Below are positions 43,227 through 56,467 of a stretch of DNA of 64,000 nucleotides, piece by piece. Made by a program: the position numbers and the translations under genes. Numbering within the stretch: the first letter of the stretch is position 1; each line of letters begins with the position of its first letter. The stretch is from Thecaphora thlaspeos (lineage: Eukaryota; Basidiomycota; Ustilaginomycetes; Urocystidales; Glomosporiaceae): positions 806,001-870,000 of the forward strand of contig UWYS01000004.1 in the NCBI GenBank assembly GCA_900291925.1. Direction: 5' to 3'. The notes beneath the pieces are model-generated. The model saw only the letters and a program-made list of their open reading frames with translations, was not told the DNA's origin and ran no database searches.

Positions 43227-46153
43227 GGTAGAGGTCAAAGCGAAGACGATGGTACTAGTGAGGGAGGGCGACGTGCGCCAAGCGTTGGGGAAAGAAAACA
43301 GAGGGTGGTGGACAACGGACGAGCGAGCGTGAGAGCGAGAGGTCGCAATGGTCAGGGCTGGGTTCCTGTGATGGGAGGGCCAGCAGGGGGATCAGGAGAT
43401 GAAGGAAGCGGGGAACGACTGGCAAGGGATGGAGAGAGGGGACCTCGCTGCCAGGCTGGCCCGCTCAACAGTAAGTGGTTGGCCCATACCCACTTCCCCC
43501 GCCTATCTATGTGCTGTGCACAAAAAGGGTGGGCGAGGTTGGGCTCGAGCTTGTGCGGCCGTTGGCGCCGTTTCGAAGTGGGCGCAGTCAACGGCCTCAA
43601 CCGTGTGTGTCGGCGTAGGCAGCAGCTCGATTGGCTTCATGTTGTCTCGCCGGTCAAAGCGCGGCAGTTGCAAGGGTACAGGTGGGGGCAGTCTCTTGGT
43701 CGCCTGTGTAGGTAGGGGTAGTGGGATTTCGCCGGAGCTGTAGTCCGCCTCGACCGCCGGTGGGACCATCAAGTGATGCGCCCGCAGCATGCCCGATATA
43801 ACCTTGTAGGAGTAGCGTAGCCTTGCGTCCGGTCTCGCTGGGTATGGTGCGTGGCGGTTCCAGCCCTCAGGAAGAGGCAAGCGCTGCTCGATGGCCGCCG
43901 GACGTGGGCATCGACAGCCCCGTCTCTCGCCTTGTCCCGACTGCCGCACAAAGGGCGCCTTTGTGGCCTCTAGCTCGTCGGCCTCACCACGAAAACCTAC
44001 GCCCGCTCCGCAGTCTAGGTGATGGGCCCGGTTCACTCTGTATTTGGGAGCGCTCGGCTCAAATTGGCCAGGCAGTTCGGTGTTCAGCGACTGGCAAGAC
44101 CTGCCGTTCGAGCGAGCCGTACAGGGCCAGCATCTCCTTCTGACACACTACACCGTGGGGAGAACACCTGGCTAGGCGTGTCGCAAGGGCACCTTGTAGC
44201 TGCTGCTGCCGGTTGCCACCGAGTACGGACCTCGAACTGTCGCTGCGCCGACAAGGGGCGGTGGCCCCGGTGATGAACGTCAGTGCAAAGGTACCTCGAT
44301 CCCTGTTGGTCGATGCAAGACAGGCGCGGCTTCCTTCCCCGTACTAGGCGGCTGTGATCCTCGAGGCAGAGTCGGATGTTTGTACGTGGCTGGTGTGCGT
44401 AGGACGATGCGCTCTTGGGGCCCCGTTGGACCGCCCTCAAGTCTGCTGTGCCGCCGTAGCACAAGCTTTTGAGGTGCGGCGTCTTCATCGCGCCTTGCCC
44501 TGCCCTGGCTGTGTAAATCTGGTGGTGGATGGCGGTCTCGGAGGAGCCGGAACCGAAGCCGGAACAACTTCACCGCATGGCAGCACTTGCTTCGCGGTAC
44601 GGGGAGGTCCGGCGTGCCGCAGCAGCTCGATAGGGCCTTCTGATTTTGAGACGGTGACTGTAGGTACGAGAAGAGCTTAAGTGCAGCTATCCCTGACGTT
44701 TCAATGCGTGGGCGGGGGAGGGCGGGGGACCGTCTCCAGCTTCTGCAACAAAGGGGACCTTCCTCGTCTGCATTGGGTGGTTACTACGGAGGCTCGGCGG
44801 CCTTGCAGCCGCGGCAGGTCGTGTCTGTAGAAGATAGATGCCAAGGATGATGGATTCCAGCTCGACGATGGTGCCCAAGAGCCTCTATTTGTACATTAGA
44901 CGGTCCCCAGCAATCCCACAAGCATGCCTTCGGTCTCTGAGATGCTCTTGGGACGCCGTCGGCGTTCCGGAAGGCTTCTACCCGTAAGGCGTAGGTCTAG
45001 GTGGTCTAGGCCTGGTGGTAGCAGCTCTGACGACGAGTCGGCGACTGACCGCAGCCCGATCGGTCCGGTTGCATCGGGCTCAGATCCGATGCGGCCGATC
45101 GCCAACAGTGTCGGTGGTGGTGGCTGTGACTGGCTGGCTCGCCGGCAAGCAGGCACAGGCCAGGCAGGAGTCGAAGGGCGGGCAGGCAGACGAGGCTGCT
45201 GGGCTCGCGTGCGACAGGCGTTGCGCTCTGAATTCGCAGGTCGAGCGCAAGCAGAGTCGGAGGCGCCCGCGCTCCCTCTATGTACTCCGCTGGCGCCAGT
45301 CAGTCAGCCGCCGTTCTGGTGTGTAAAAGTCTTGAAGTGTGCGTGTGCGTGTGTGCTTTTATGTGAGCGCCGCACCCGCGCGCAAGAGACAAAGACAGAT
45401 AACTACACCAGAGAGGCTGGGGGCGAAAGCGGCAGCCTGCCTGCCTGTCTAGTCGAGGTGTGTCGGTCGCTGTTCGTCCGTCCCTTCTGTGCCGTTCCCT
45501 CTCTTCTCCTCACAACCTTCTCTATGGCTGCCCCCTTCCCCTCCGCCGCTTCCCGTCCCCTACCATCATCGACGGCATCGGTCGTATCTCCCTCGCCGCC
45601 GCCCACAACGTTCCTCCCACTCCATCTTACATATTCCATCCCACCACCCTTCTCTCGGTTCCCACGCTCTAACGACGGCGCAAATTGTGGTCACCGCCGA
45701 CGAGCGAGCCGAAGCTAGTCTCATCGACCTTCCTTGCGCCAACGACCAGCAGGCTTGTCCGTACACGCGCGAAACTGTCGCCACGCCATCTTGTCATTTC
45801 AACCCCACCTGCGGAGCGACGTTCGTTCGCTCGCCCCTGCCACCGTTCCATTCTACCATATCGGCATAGCATCCCTGCACCAGCCAGCGGTAAACGATCA
45901 ACGTCTCGTTCACCTTAGCCGCACCGCTCTTCCTCGAAACCGGCACTCCGCCTTAGAAGATCTCGCCACTGCTACAGCTCCGCGACCGCCCTCCTTCTTC
46001 CTCTCGTCTGCAGCAGCTGGAAACAGACCATAGAGCAATCCGGAATCAACCGACAGCCAGCGCCTGTCGCCAGCTACCTCTGGCTGTGCGCTCGACGCAG
46101 ATAACTGCTGGCATCAGCTCGACGGAATCGTCGCTACGACGAAGACGGCAAAG
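43227..46153. other. 2.9 kb accessory region before the histidine kinase gene
   Basis: Holds repeat copy B (44818-45108). Between 43300 and 44800 there are only short, mutually overlapping frames with no family match; this could be a decayed mobile element. From about 45,450 on it is the CT-rich leader and promoter of the histidine kinase gene. Confidence 0.6.
44818..45108 (+). repeat. Dispersed repeat, copy B
   Basis: Same orientation as copy A at 3909-4190, with a 6-base insertion (TTGTAC) and a handful of substitutions. Sequence outside the two copies is unrelated. Confidence 0.8.
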
Positions 46154-49100
46154 ATGGCCGCCGTCCTCGCACCGTCCGAGGCGCATGCCGCTGCCTCTAC
46201 TTCCTCCCTGATGTCTCGCTACACCTCCTTCCCCCTCCCTGGCGCCGACAAGATGCCTCAAGACTTTATCGATCACATCGCCCTCATTACGGAATCGCTC
46301 GTCAACTGCAGACTGCCTCCATCTGTGCTCCGAAGCATGGGCCACGACCCGCAGCACACGCTGCCCTCAACGCAGCAGCGTCAGGGCTCCTCGACGGTAT
46401 CCAGCGCCGATGGTGTCTCCGCCGTCGAGCAGCTCGCCCAGAAGCTCTCGTCGGCCCAGCTGTCGAACCACTCTCAGGCTGACGGGATGCTGTCGCTGCC
46501 GCTGCCGCCATACAGTCTCGGGAAGGGTGACGTGCGGACGCAGCGGATAGAGGCCAATCTTGAAAAGCTGGTCGAGCGCCTCTGGCGGGCAGAAAACCAG
46601 CTCGAAGCGTATGCCTCGTCGGCTGCCTCAAACCATGCCGCTTCCGAAACTGACGGTAGCGCGATCGGCACGCCGGGCGCCGAGACGAGTGCCTCCGACT
46701 CCAAGGTGGCCGGAGACGAGCTGGCCAAGGCATATGCGCACCAGCAACCGCGGTCCTTTCCCTACCCGATCTCGCACGCACAGCCTCAGAGCTCCACATA
46801 TCCGCTCAGCTACCCGCTCGGGATGGGGACAGACGGGCCCGTCCTGCTGTCGTCCGGCGATCCGGGTGCGGCGCCCGAGGACCCGATCGGTGCATTTGAG
46901 CGCTACAACGACGAGAGCGGCCTCAGCGCCCAGGAGGAGCTGCGCCTGCTGAAAGCCCAGGTTCAGGACATCGCTCGAGTCTGCAAGGCCGTCGCGTTCG
47001 GCGATCTGACGCAGCACATCACCGTGCCGGTGCAGGGCCACGTCATGGTCGAGCTCAAGGACATCATCAACCAAATGGTCGACCGCCTCTCCAACTTTGC
47101 GGCCGAGGTGACGCGTGTCTCGCTCGAGGTAGGGACGCAGGGAAAGCTCGGCGGCCAGGCCGAGGTTGAAGGCGTGGAGGGGACATGGAAGGAGCTCAAG
47201 GACGTCGTCAACCGCCTCGCCGCCAACCTCACGAACCAGGTGCGAGGGGTGGCGCTCGTCACCAAGGCGGTGGCCCGTGGCGACCTGTCCAAGAAGATCG
47301 AGGTTCAAGCCAACGGCGAGATTCTTGAGCTCAAAGTCACGCTCAACGTCATGGTGGACCAGCTGCGCCATTTTGCGAACGAGGTAACGCGCGTGTCGCG
47401 CGAGGTCGGAAGCCGTGGCCAGCTCGGCGGACAGGCCAACGTCCCCGGAGTCCAGGGCGTGTGGAAGGAACTCACCATCAACGTCAACCGGATGTGCTCC
47501 AATCTGACCGAGCAGGTCCGCTCGATCGGCATGGTGACGACGGCGGTGGCAAAGGGCGACCTCACCAAGACAATCGACATCGACGCCGAGGGCGAGATGG
47601 CGCAGCTCAAGGACACGGTCAACAGCATGGTGGGCCAGCTGCGCATCTTTGCGAGTGAGGTTGTGAGGATGTCGATGGAGGTGGGGACGTACGGAAAGCT
47701 CGGCGGACAGGCGCACGTACCCAACGTCGAAGGAACCTGGAAGGACCTTACGGAGAATGTCAACAAGATGGCTGACAACCTCACGTCGCAGGTGCGAGAG
47801 ATTGCCCGGGTGACCAAGTGCGTCGCCGAGGGCGTGCTCACCGAGTTCATCACGGTGGACGTCAAGGGCGAGATCCTCGACCTCAAGCTCACTGTCAACA
47901 ACATGGTCCGGCAGCTTAAGACTCTCAGCGATGAGATTATTCGCGTGTCGGTCGAGGTCGGAACCGAGGGACGCCTGGGCGGACAGGCTAACGTCAACGA
48001 CGTCAAAGGCCAGTGGCAGGTGCTGACAGAGCGCGTCAACATGATGGCCAGCAATCTGACAACCCAGGTCCGGTCAATTGCCACGGTCACCACGGCCGTC
48101 GCTCGGGGTGACCTGAGCAAGACGATCAATGTCGAGGTCCGAGGCGAGTTCCTCGATCTGAAGGTGAGTGTGTGTGGCGCTGCGACGATCAGACAGGAGG
48201 TTGTGCGGCTTGGAAAGTCGCAGGGCTGACTGAATCGCCTGTCCTCTTCGCGCTCGTTTGCATGCATTTCCCCCTTGTACCCTCCCTCTTGCAGCTCACC
48301 GTCAACAACATGGTGGAGTCGCTGCGGACTTTTTCGACCGAAGTTACCAGGGTCGCTAAGGAGGTCGGGACAGAGGGCAAGCTCGGAGGCCGCGCTACGG
48401 TCCTCGGCGTCGGAGGGACTTGGAAGGATCTGACCGACTCGGTCAACACGATGGCGGCCAACCTGACGCTCCAAGTACGCGCTATCGCCCACGCCACCAC
48501 CGCCGTCGCGCGCGGCGACCTGACACAGAAGGTCACCATCTCAGTCTCGGGAGAGATCCTCGACCTCGTCAATACGATCAACAACATGATTGACCAGCTC
48601 TCATTCTTCGCGAGCGAGGTGACCCGCGTCGCCCGCGAGGTCGGCACCGAGGGCAAGCTCGGCGTCCAGGCGCAGAAGAAGGATATCGAGGGCAAGTGGG
48701 GCGAGATCACCGACAACGTCAACATCATGGCCAACAACCTCACCTCGCAAGTGCGCGCCTTTGCCCAGATCACGGCGGCGGCGACCGACGGCGACTTCAC
48801 CCGCTTCGTAACCGTCGAGGCCAGCGGCGAGATGGACTCGCTCAAGACTAAGATCAACCAGATGGTCTACAGCCTCCGCGACAGCATCCAAAAGAACACG
48901 GCGGCCAGGGAAGCGGCCGAACTGGCCAACCGCTCCAAGTCCGAGTTCCTCGCCAACATGTCGCACGAGATCCGGACGCCGATGAACGGCATCATCGGCA
49001 TGACGGCGCTCACGCTCGAGACGGAGCTGTCGCGCAGCCAGCGCGAGAACCTCGTCACCGTCTCGACGCTCGCGGGCAACCTACTCGCTATCATCGACGA

Positions 49101-50640
49101 CATCCTCGACATCTCCAAGATTGAGGCGGGCAGGATGAATGTCGAAGAGATTCCGTTCTCGCTCCGCGGCATCGTCTTCAGCGTGCTCAAGACACTCTCC
49201 GTCCGGGCCACCCAGAAGAAGCTCAATCTGATGTACGAGGTCGCGCCCGACTGCCCCGACCCGCTCATTGGCGACGCTCTTCGGCTCAAGCAGATCATTA
49301 CCAACCTCATCGGCAACGCAGTGAAGTTCACCGAGGCAGGCGGCCGCGTCTCGCTCAAATGCAAGTTCACCAAGCTGGTCAACCCGGGGCAGGCGATGCT
49401 CGAGTTCTGCGCGTCGGACTCGGGGATCGGGATCAAGCAGGACAAGCTTGACGTCATCTTCGACACCTTCTGCCAAGCCGACGGCTCGACGACGCGCAAG
49501 TACGGCGGCACCGGCCTCGGCCTCTCGATCTCGCGGAGGCTCGTCAACCTGATGGGTGGCGACCTGTGGGTGCGCAGCAACTACGGTAAGGGCTCCGACT
49601 TCTTCTTTACGATGGTCGTCAAGCTCGATGAGATCACCGTCGAGCAGGTCAAGGAAAAGATCCGGCCCTATGCCGGCCGCAATATCTTCTACCTCGATAC
49701 GCTCCACGACGACACGGGCGTCCAGCAGATGCTCGAAGAGCTCGGCCTCAAGCCATTTACTGTCCACAGCGTCGAGGAGGCCTCGCAGCGGAAGCGCGGG
49801 ATGCCGCGCATCGACGCCATCATTGCCGACTCGCTCTCGGTGGTCGAGGACCTGCGGACGCTTGAGCACCTCCGCTACATTCCCATCAACCTCGTCTCGC
49901 CGGCGCAACTCACGCTCAACCTCACCTACTGCCTCGACCACGGCATCTCGTCGTACATCAACACGCCGACAACGATCGCCGACCTCTACTACGCGCTCCT
50001 CCCTTCGCTCGAGAGCTCGGCGGCCACGCCAACCGAGGGCAACAACGAGGTCACCTACGACATCCTACTGGCTGAGGACAATATCGTCAACCAGAAGCTC
50101 GCCTGCAAGATCCTGACCAACCAGGGCCACAAGGTCGACGTAGTCGACAACGGCCACCTCGCGGTCATGGCCGTCCAGAAGCGGCAGTACGACGTGATCC
50201 TGATGGATGTCAGCAGTGAGTGGGTGGGGGGGGTTTTTTTTTTTTGCGTCACACCACGCTACGCGACGACCCGCCGAACGACAAGCGGACATCCCTGTCC
50301 GTCATTTCAGGTTCTGACCGTCCCATCCCGGTATCTTCTTTTCGCTTCCGCTTCTCCGCTTCTCCCCTCTTTTACTCTCTGCTCCCTCTTCCTCCGACCG
50401 ACAGTGCCCGTAATGGGCGGCATAGAGGCGACGATAGTGATCCGCGACTTCGAAAAGTCGCTGGGAGAGGAACGGGTTCCGATCGTCGCGCTGACGGCGC
50501 ACGCCATGCTGGGCGACAAGGAGAAGTGCCTCCAGGCGGGGATGTCAGCGTACGTCAGCAAACCCATCAGACGTGTCGAACTGATCTCGACGCTGCACTC
50601 ACTGCTCGCCAAGAAGACGGGCATCAGCACACGTGCATGA
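46154..50640 (+). CDS. Group III hybrid histidine kinase (Nik1/Os-1 type)
   Basis: Exons 46154-48163, 48295-50215 and 50405-50640; about 1,388 aa, near the usual size. About six HAMP repeats of roughly 92 residues (from about residue 270 to 860), each with a block like [18 protein letters not shown] and VNxMVDQL. Then HisKA with the phosphoacceptor His894 ([17 protein letters not shown]), a HATPase ([43 protein letters not shown]) and a receiver with Asp1308 (DVILMD, then [10 protein letters not shown] across the last intron) and the Lys in SAYVSKP. Group III kinases are soluble osmosensors that act through the HOG phosphorelay and are needed for sensitivity to phenylpyrrole and dicarboximide fungicides. 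The last intron (189 bp) is a multiple of three with no stop. Confidence 0.97.
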
Positions 50641-52301
50641 GGCGGCGGCTGTGCTCCAGCCAACCTCAAGTGTGCTGTGGACCGACCCGTCCCGCCTCAT
50701 CCCGCTCCGCCATCGAGGCCTCCCGCTGCTGCCGCAGGGCTTGCTGCCACAACCAAGGCGCCAGACATCGGTCCAAGCTACGTGCCACGGGCGGGCGGAG
50801 CGTGGCGGGCCGCGGCGCTACTACATTACGTCCGGATCAAGGTTGATCTGCTCTATCTCTTCCCCGCCCTCGATTCGGACTATCGCGATTGCGTCAGCAC
50901 CGGCGTCGACCGCAGGGTGATGCATCGCTATCTCGCACCCTTGATATCGACCAGTCTATATCAGATTACTCTAATTTGCCTTAGAGGCACATCTGTATTG
51001 CCGTCAGAGTCGCGAAGACGGAGAGGAGGCGACCACACCCACAAGGTCGGATCCATCTCTCCACGGCCCTCTCGCCGCCACCGTTCGCCGCCCTCTGTGC
51101 GCGCTTAGGCCTGCCGGGGGGGGGGGGGCTCTGCATCTCATGGTACACAGTTATCTCGCCTGCCAAGTGTTGCACCAGATTCGAAAGATGTCGTGCCCAA
51201 AAAGGGCGCGTTCCCCTCGATTGCTGTAATCTCTTTTTTCGCTGCCCTTGCTGGCCTCTATCTTTTTCTGCGTCTCGCATCGTCTCGAGCATCCCAATAG
51301 CAAACACTTTACCATAAATGGCTGGTGGACGGGACGAACGAAGTGTCTGTCGATGCCTGGCTCTCGGCTTTTCCCAATGAGGCGGCGAGGGCGGCGATGG
51401 ATCGGGCGACGGGCATGGCCGAGCCGCAGCCGATGACATGTCGACGCACGTCCCTGGACAAATGCCTTGAGCCGAGACCCCTATTGGACGGCGGCTCAGC
51501 CCATGTCTGTTGATGCAGCTACGCCGAGGCCCCTGCACCTGAGCTAGCTGCCAAAAAATACAACACCTACAGCAACACGTCAAACATGAGCACACACCGA
51601 GCAGGTTCACACTTCACAGGCGTCATCACCACCACTGCAGCCGGTTGAGCACAAGGCGGGTCGTGTCCGGGAGAGGCGAGGGGGAACAGGCTGTAGACGC
51701 CTTGGAAAAGGGGGAAAGGGAAAGGGGGGGGGTCGGAGAAGCCGGGGCCCGAGCTCAGGTTCTCAGCGTGTGTGGGCCTTTCTGGCGCGTTGTTACTTGG
51801 AGAGGGCGGTTGGGCGCCCCTTAAGCCTGCCCCTCCGCCGCATAACAAGCTTCCTCCTCCTTGCAGCCGCCAATGAGTCAGCCCTCCGCCGACTCCTTTA
51901 GCCGTAGCTTAGGTCGGTTCTCCTCTTCTCCCTCTCTCCCTCCCTCTCCTCTCCCTCTCTCCTCCCTCTCTCCTCTCCCTCTCCCTCTCCCTCTCCCTCT
52001 CCCCATCTGCCCCTTTTTCTTCCTCTTCCCCTTCCTTATCCTCCTCGCTTCTCACCCCTCGAGCGATTCGGCAACAGCCTGTACTGTACAGAGTGCCATC
52101 TCCGCTTCGCTTGTCCTCTCCCAACTCAACGGCGACGACCCTCCCCTGCGACGCCCGACCTCGTCTCGCCTTGCACTCCCGTCCACTTCGGCTGGCCTCT
52201 CCACCTTTAGCCCCTGCTGCAGTCACCTCGGACGACTGACGATCCAACGAAGGCTACTCTCCCCGGCTCTGCGCTCCCCGGCCCCCCTCGGATCGCCCGT
52301 C
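50641..52301. other. Intergenic region before the NDR kinase gene
   Basis: 1.66 kb with a G13 homopolymer (51116-51128) and a pyrimidine tract (51918-52004). An open frame runs into the kinase gene from 51861 in the same frame but its N-terminal part is translated CT-rich leader. Confidence 0.6.
51918..52004 (+). repeat. 87-base pure pyrimidine (CT) tract
   Basis: Runs of CTCTCC and CCTCTC without a single purine, about 300 bp before the kinase start. Typical of strong fungal promoters or leaders; mirror-symmetric parts could form triplex DNA. Confidence 0.85.
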
Positions 52302-55300
52302 ATGGTCGCTCGTCTCCAGGGCGGCAGACCACTCCCTCAGCCTCCCATCAGCCCGTCGGCGTACTACAACAACGATGCCACCTGGTACGAGCATGAAGAG
52401 CGCATGAGACCATCCTACATCCAGCAACCTCCAGTCAGTCCATCGGCCAGGTACAATCAACAATACGGACAGCAGCAGCAGCGGCAGCACGCCATGTATT
52501 TACCGCCGCAGAGCAACTACAACCCTTACGTCTACCAACAACCCACGCAGGCTGCCTACGGCGCCATGCCCTACGCATCCCATCCCGTCCAAAGTGGCAA
52601 CCAGGCTGGCGGCTTCCCTGGAAGCCTGCCTAACCCCCACGAGTCGGCGAGCCGCTCCCGCTTCACCCAGACGCAACGGGACGACCAGGACGACATGCCG
52701 AGGTCGACGGTCAAGGGCAGCGTCTTTATAGTGAGTCATACGTTAGCGCCGGTCGGCAACACCTCTCGCGCTGTAAGCAGAGTCTGATCACAAAGCGCCG
52801 TGTCTTTGGAACCTCGCCCCGCCCCGACCTGGCCGCGAATGAGCAGCACAAGGGATTCTGGGACATCATGTCGCTCGTCAACAACTCGGGACCCGTGCGG
52901 CTGGCACCTCCGGCACAGTCGACCGCGTCTTCATCGAGCCCGGGCCGCCTGCGAGCGACTCTGTCAAAGGCCACTGGCGGCTTCCGCAAGAACAGCGTCG
53001 ATCCCTTCCAGGCAGGACCCGAGTACGGCGGCGCACGTTCCCCTGAGAACCCCGCTCAGAAGCTGCCCGCGGCGGTCTCGCGAGACAGCTTGACTGCACC
53101 GGGTGCGTACCTCGCCTCGCACGCCTCGGCGGCCTCAGGTCTAGGGGCGGCCCTGTTTGGCGGAGCCGTGATGGGACCCCGCGCTCAGAAGAAGCGGATC
53201 AGCGTGGACATGGTTAGCGCGCCACGACCGGCCAGTTTCGTCCACGCCGCCCATGCGAGCGACGCAGAGCAGGCGGAAGAGATCCTGCTGCGATGGGGCC
53301 GGGACGGCGTTGGCAAGGTGGCGGACCCGGACTGGGTCAAGCCGATCAAGGAGGCGCTGAGGATGCAGGCGGCACGCAACCAGGCGGAGGCCGTCGCCCA
53401 GGTCCAGGCGGCCCTGCACCAGGAGAGCCAGATACAAGACACGCCGCGCCAGCTCCACATCGTCAATGGCGCCCCCTCGCAGAACTCGACGCTGACGGCG
53501 ACGACGATCGCCACCATGGGCCACAGCCAGCTCACCCTACCCAGCCCCGGCACCTACAAAGGAGGCAACTACTTTGGCAACGGCGGCGGACCGATGACGC
53601 CGAGGGGCGGCGAGGTGTTTGCCGGCATCGCCGAGGAGACGCGAGGCTCCGATGGCGAGGCGCACGAGGCGGCGATGCAGGCGCAGAATACCATCGCGGC
53701 GCCGACCGGGTCGCCGCGGCAGGCGATGCCCCCGCCGCCCTCGCTACGTCCGGCTACCGTCCGTACCAACACGGCCGGCACGCTCCTCGTCAACCCTTCA
53801 CCCGGCATCCCCGACGAGAGCCGGGCCGTGCCCGACTACATGCAGTACAGGCCGCCGTCCCCCGACCGTCCCGCTGCCGGCAACAGCAAGGCGATCGACG
53901 GCCTGCCTGGCGGTGCGTCCAGCGGTATCAACGCCCTCTTCGAACCGCCGAAGACTGCCGAGCGCCCCGAGTCGATGGTCGTACTCGATAGCCTCCGCAG
54001 TCTCGAGTCGGCCGGTCTTTCCCAGCTCACCATCCAGCCCGATCTGATGCACGGCGCCAATGTCCGCCCCAGCCTCGCCACCGTCGAGAAGAGCGTAGCC
54101 GCCAAGATCTACTTTGAGAACCTCTACTTTGGCATCCTCAAGAAGCCTAAGGCGCGGGACACCCGTCGCGCTGGCCTCGAGGCCGAGCTGGCCGCGCTCC
54201 GGATCCCCGAGACGGCCAAGGAGCAAATCCGCCAGGCTTGGGTCGCCAACGAGACAAAGTACCTGCGCGACATTCGCGCCCGCGTCAACGTCAACAGCTT
54301 CGTCAAACTCAAGACGATCGGCCACGGCGCCTTTGGCGTGGTCGCCCTCTGCAAGGAGAAGGGAACTGGCGAGCTTTTTGCGATGAAGCAGCTGCGCAAG
54401 GCCGACATGCTGCGCAAGGGCCAAGAGGGGCACGTCCGGGCCGAGCGCGACCTCATGACGAGCGCAAGCGCAAGCGCCAATGCGAAGTGGATCGTCAAGC
54501 TCGTCTACAGCTTCCAGGACGTCGACCACCTCTACCTCATCATGGAGTTCATGGGCGGCGGTGACCTGCTCAATCTGCTTATCGAGAAGGACATCTTCGA
54601 GGAGGACTTTGCGCGCTTCTACGTGGCCGAGATGATCCTCGCCATCCACGAAGCTCACAGCCTCGGTTACATCCACCGCGACATCAAACCCGACAACTTC
54701 CTCTACTCCTCCGAGGGCCACATTCGGCTGGCCGACTTTGGCCTCTGCCAGTCGTTCCACTGGGCCCACGACGGCGCGTACTACGATCAGCAGCGCAAGA
54801 ACCTGCTCAAGAAGCACGGCATCGACCTCGAGGACTCGCACGCCGCCGCGGGCGTGAGGCGGACCCGTGCCAACGCTGGCGGCAACGGCAACGCGAACGC
54901 GCGGGCCGGCGCCGGTCTCAACGAGAGGGAGCTCAACGATGTGATGAGCGACCGTAACCCGGACGGCACGCCGATGACGCACGTGCTCACGTGGCGCGAG
55001 AAGAACAGGAAGAAGATCGCCTACTCGGTCGTCGGCACCAACAACTACATGGCGCCCGAGGTGCTGCGCGGCCTCGGCTACGACCAGGCGTGCGATTGGT
55101 GGTCGCTCGGCGTCATCGTCTTTGAGATGCTGTTCGGCTACCCGCCCTTTGTGTCCAAGTCGCGGCACCTCACGCGGCAGAAGATTCTCAATTGGCGCCA
55201 GACGTTGCGCTTCCCGCCGAAGCCGAGGGTCTCGCGCGAGGCCGAGGACTTCATCAAGCGGCTCGTCTGCGAGCGTGAGGACCGCCTCGGAAGCACTTCG

Positions 55301-55921
55301 AGCGCATCGGTCAGCCGGCCCAACAGCGTGCTGCAGAACGCTCGACGATCTGGCTTCGCCGGTGGTGCGCCCAGTGGCGCTGGAGGTGCGGCGACCCCGT
55401 CGGCGCCTGGCCTCCAGGATGGCGTCGAGGACTTGATGTCACATCCGTGGTTCCGTGGCATCGATTGGAACAACCTCCACCGGGCCAAGGCGCCGTACCG
55501 TCCTGCGCTCTCGCACGCCGCCGACACCAAGCACTTTGAGGACGACATCGAAGACGAGCCCCTGCCCGCCCCGGGCGCCGTTGACAACCCCAACGCCGAC
55601 CAGCCGAGAGATCCCATGCTCCGCGACAAGGAGCAGGGGCAGAAGCTCCTCGAAATGCGGAAACAATTGGCTTTCGTGGTGAGTGCGATAGAGGCGGGCC
55701 GGTGGAGGCCAGGTGCGAACACGGTCGCTGACGGCATTCCTTTCGTGCTTCTTGTGCCTTCTTCTCTTGCGAAGGGCTACACGTTCAAGTCGCCCAAGTC
55801 GTTTGATCCGAGGACGCAACTGGCCGACGAGCGCAATGTCATCGCTGCCGAACAAGCGGCTCGTGGACGCACTCACGAGCCGACAGAAGGAGGCAGTCGG
55901 ATTCGAAGCATGTCGATATGA
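52302..55921 (+). CDS. NDR/LATS-family protein kinase (Cbk1/Ukc1/Cot1-like)
   Basis: Exons 52302-52730, 52781-55678 and 55775-55921; about 1,157 aa. The N-terminal 640 residues are Gln/Pro/Ser-rich, as in fungal Cbk1 proteins. The kinase begins FVKLKTIGHGAFGVVALCKEK with the ATP Lys in FAMKQLRKADML; an N-lobe-proximal helix region (TAAKIYFENLYFGILKK-like) is the Mob-binding NTR. Catalytic loop YIHRDIKPDNFLY; LADFGLC; a long basic insert before NNYMAPEVLRG, as in NDR kinases; C-terminal hydrophobic motif FVGYTFKSPKSFD, formed by joining across the last intron. NDR kinases with Mob2 control polarised growth, septation and hyphal shape. The first intron is only 50 bp, the shortest here; the last (96 bp) is 3n and stop-free. 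Confidence 0.96.
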
Positions 55922-56467
55922 TGTCGCCCGCCATTTCTATTTTTCCTTGTCGCTGCTCTTTCTTACGATCCCGCCCCTCGTCGCTGCAAGTGTAAAGCGA
56001 GCGGTTACGACTCCACCAACCCCGCATACCCCATTGCCCTGTTCTCGTTTGCCTGTCTCGATGGACGACGATACAAATTTAATGCATCTCGATCTCGCTG
56101 AACGAAGGGAGAGGTGTCGTTGTCTGTTCTTGCTCTGTCCTGCCCCTCAACCCTGATCTAGAGTAGGTGGCCAAGTGAAGGAAGAATGGAGCTCGACAGG
56201 TGCTTGTGAAGTGTTGGGTGCGCGGAACGACAAGAGCAGGGACGCAGTCAAGCGCCTTAACTTTTGCGCAGTCGAGGATGAGATGTGGCCTGAGCGTCGG
56301 CGAAAAGCCCAGACAAGGCCGGACAGAGCGGCGCACGGTGAGCCGGCAATCGTTGCGCCTATCCAGCGTCCTTGAGCCCGAGCCTTTCCTTGGCTTCCTC
56401 GCCCCACCCATTGACTCCATCCAAGCGCTATCGCTCCGCCCACTCCACTACTCAACACATCGCCACC
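55922..56467. other. Intergenic region, NDR kinase to dioxygenase gene
   Basis: 546 bp with the 3' flank of the kinase gene and the promoter of the next gene; no additional gene seen. Confidence 0.6.

Noticed and set aside
44924..45718. 264-codon plus-strand frame beginning in repeat copy B
   Set aside because: Its N-terminal part is repeat sequence and the rest is the CT-rich leader of the kinase gene; the same frame in copy A is broken by a stop.
51861..52301. Longer N-terminus for the NDR kinase
   Set aside because: It would translate the pyrimidine tract into Leu/Pro/Ser runs with a fake hydrophobic segment; the ATG at 52302 starts protein-like sequence.
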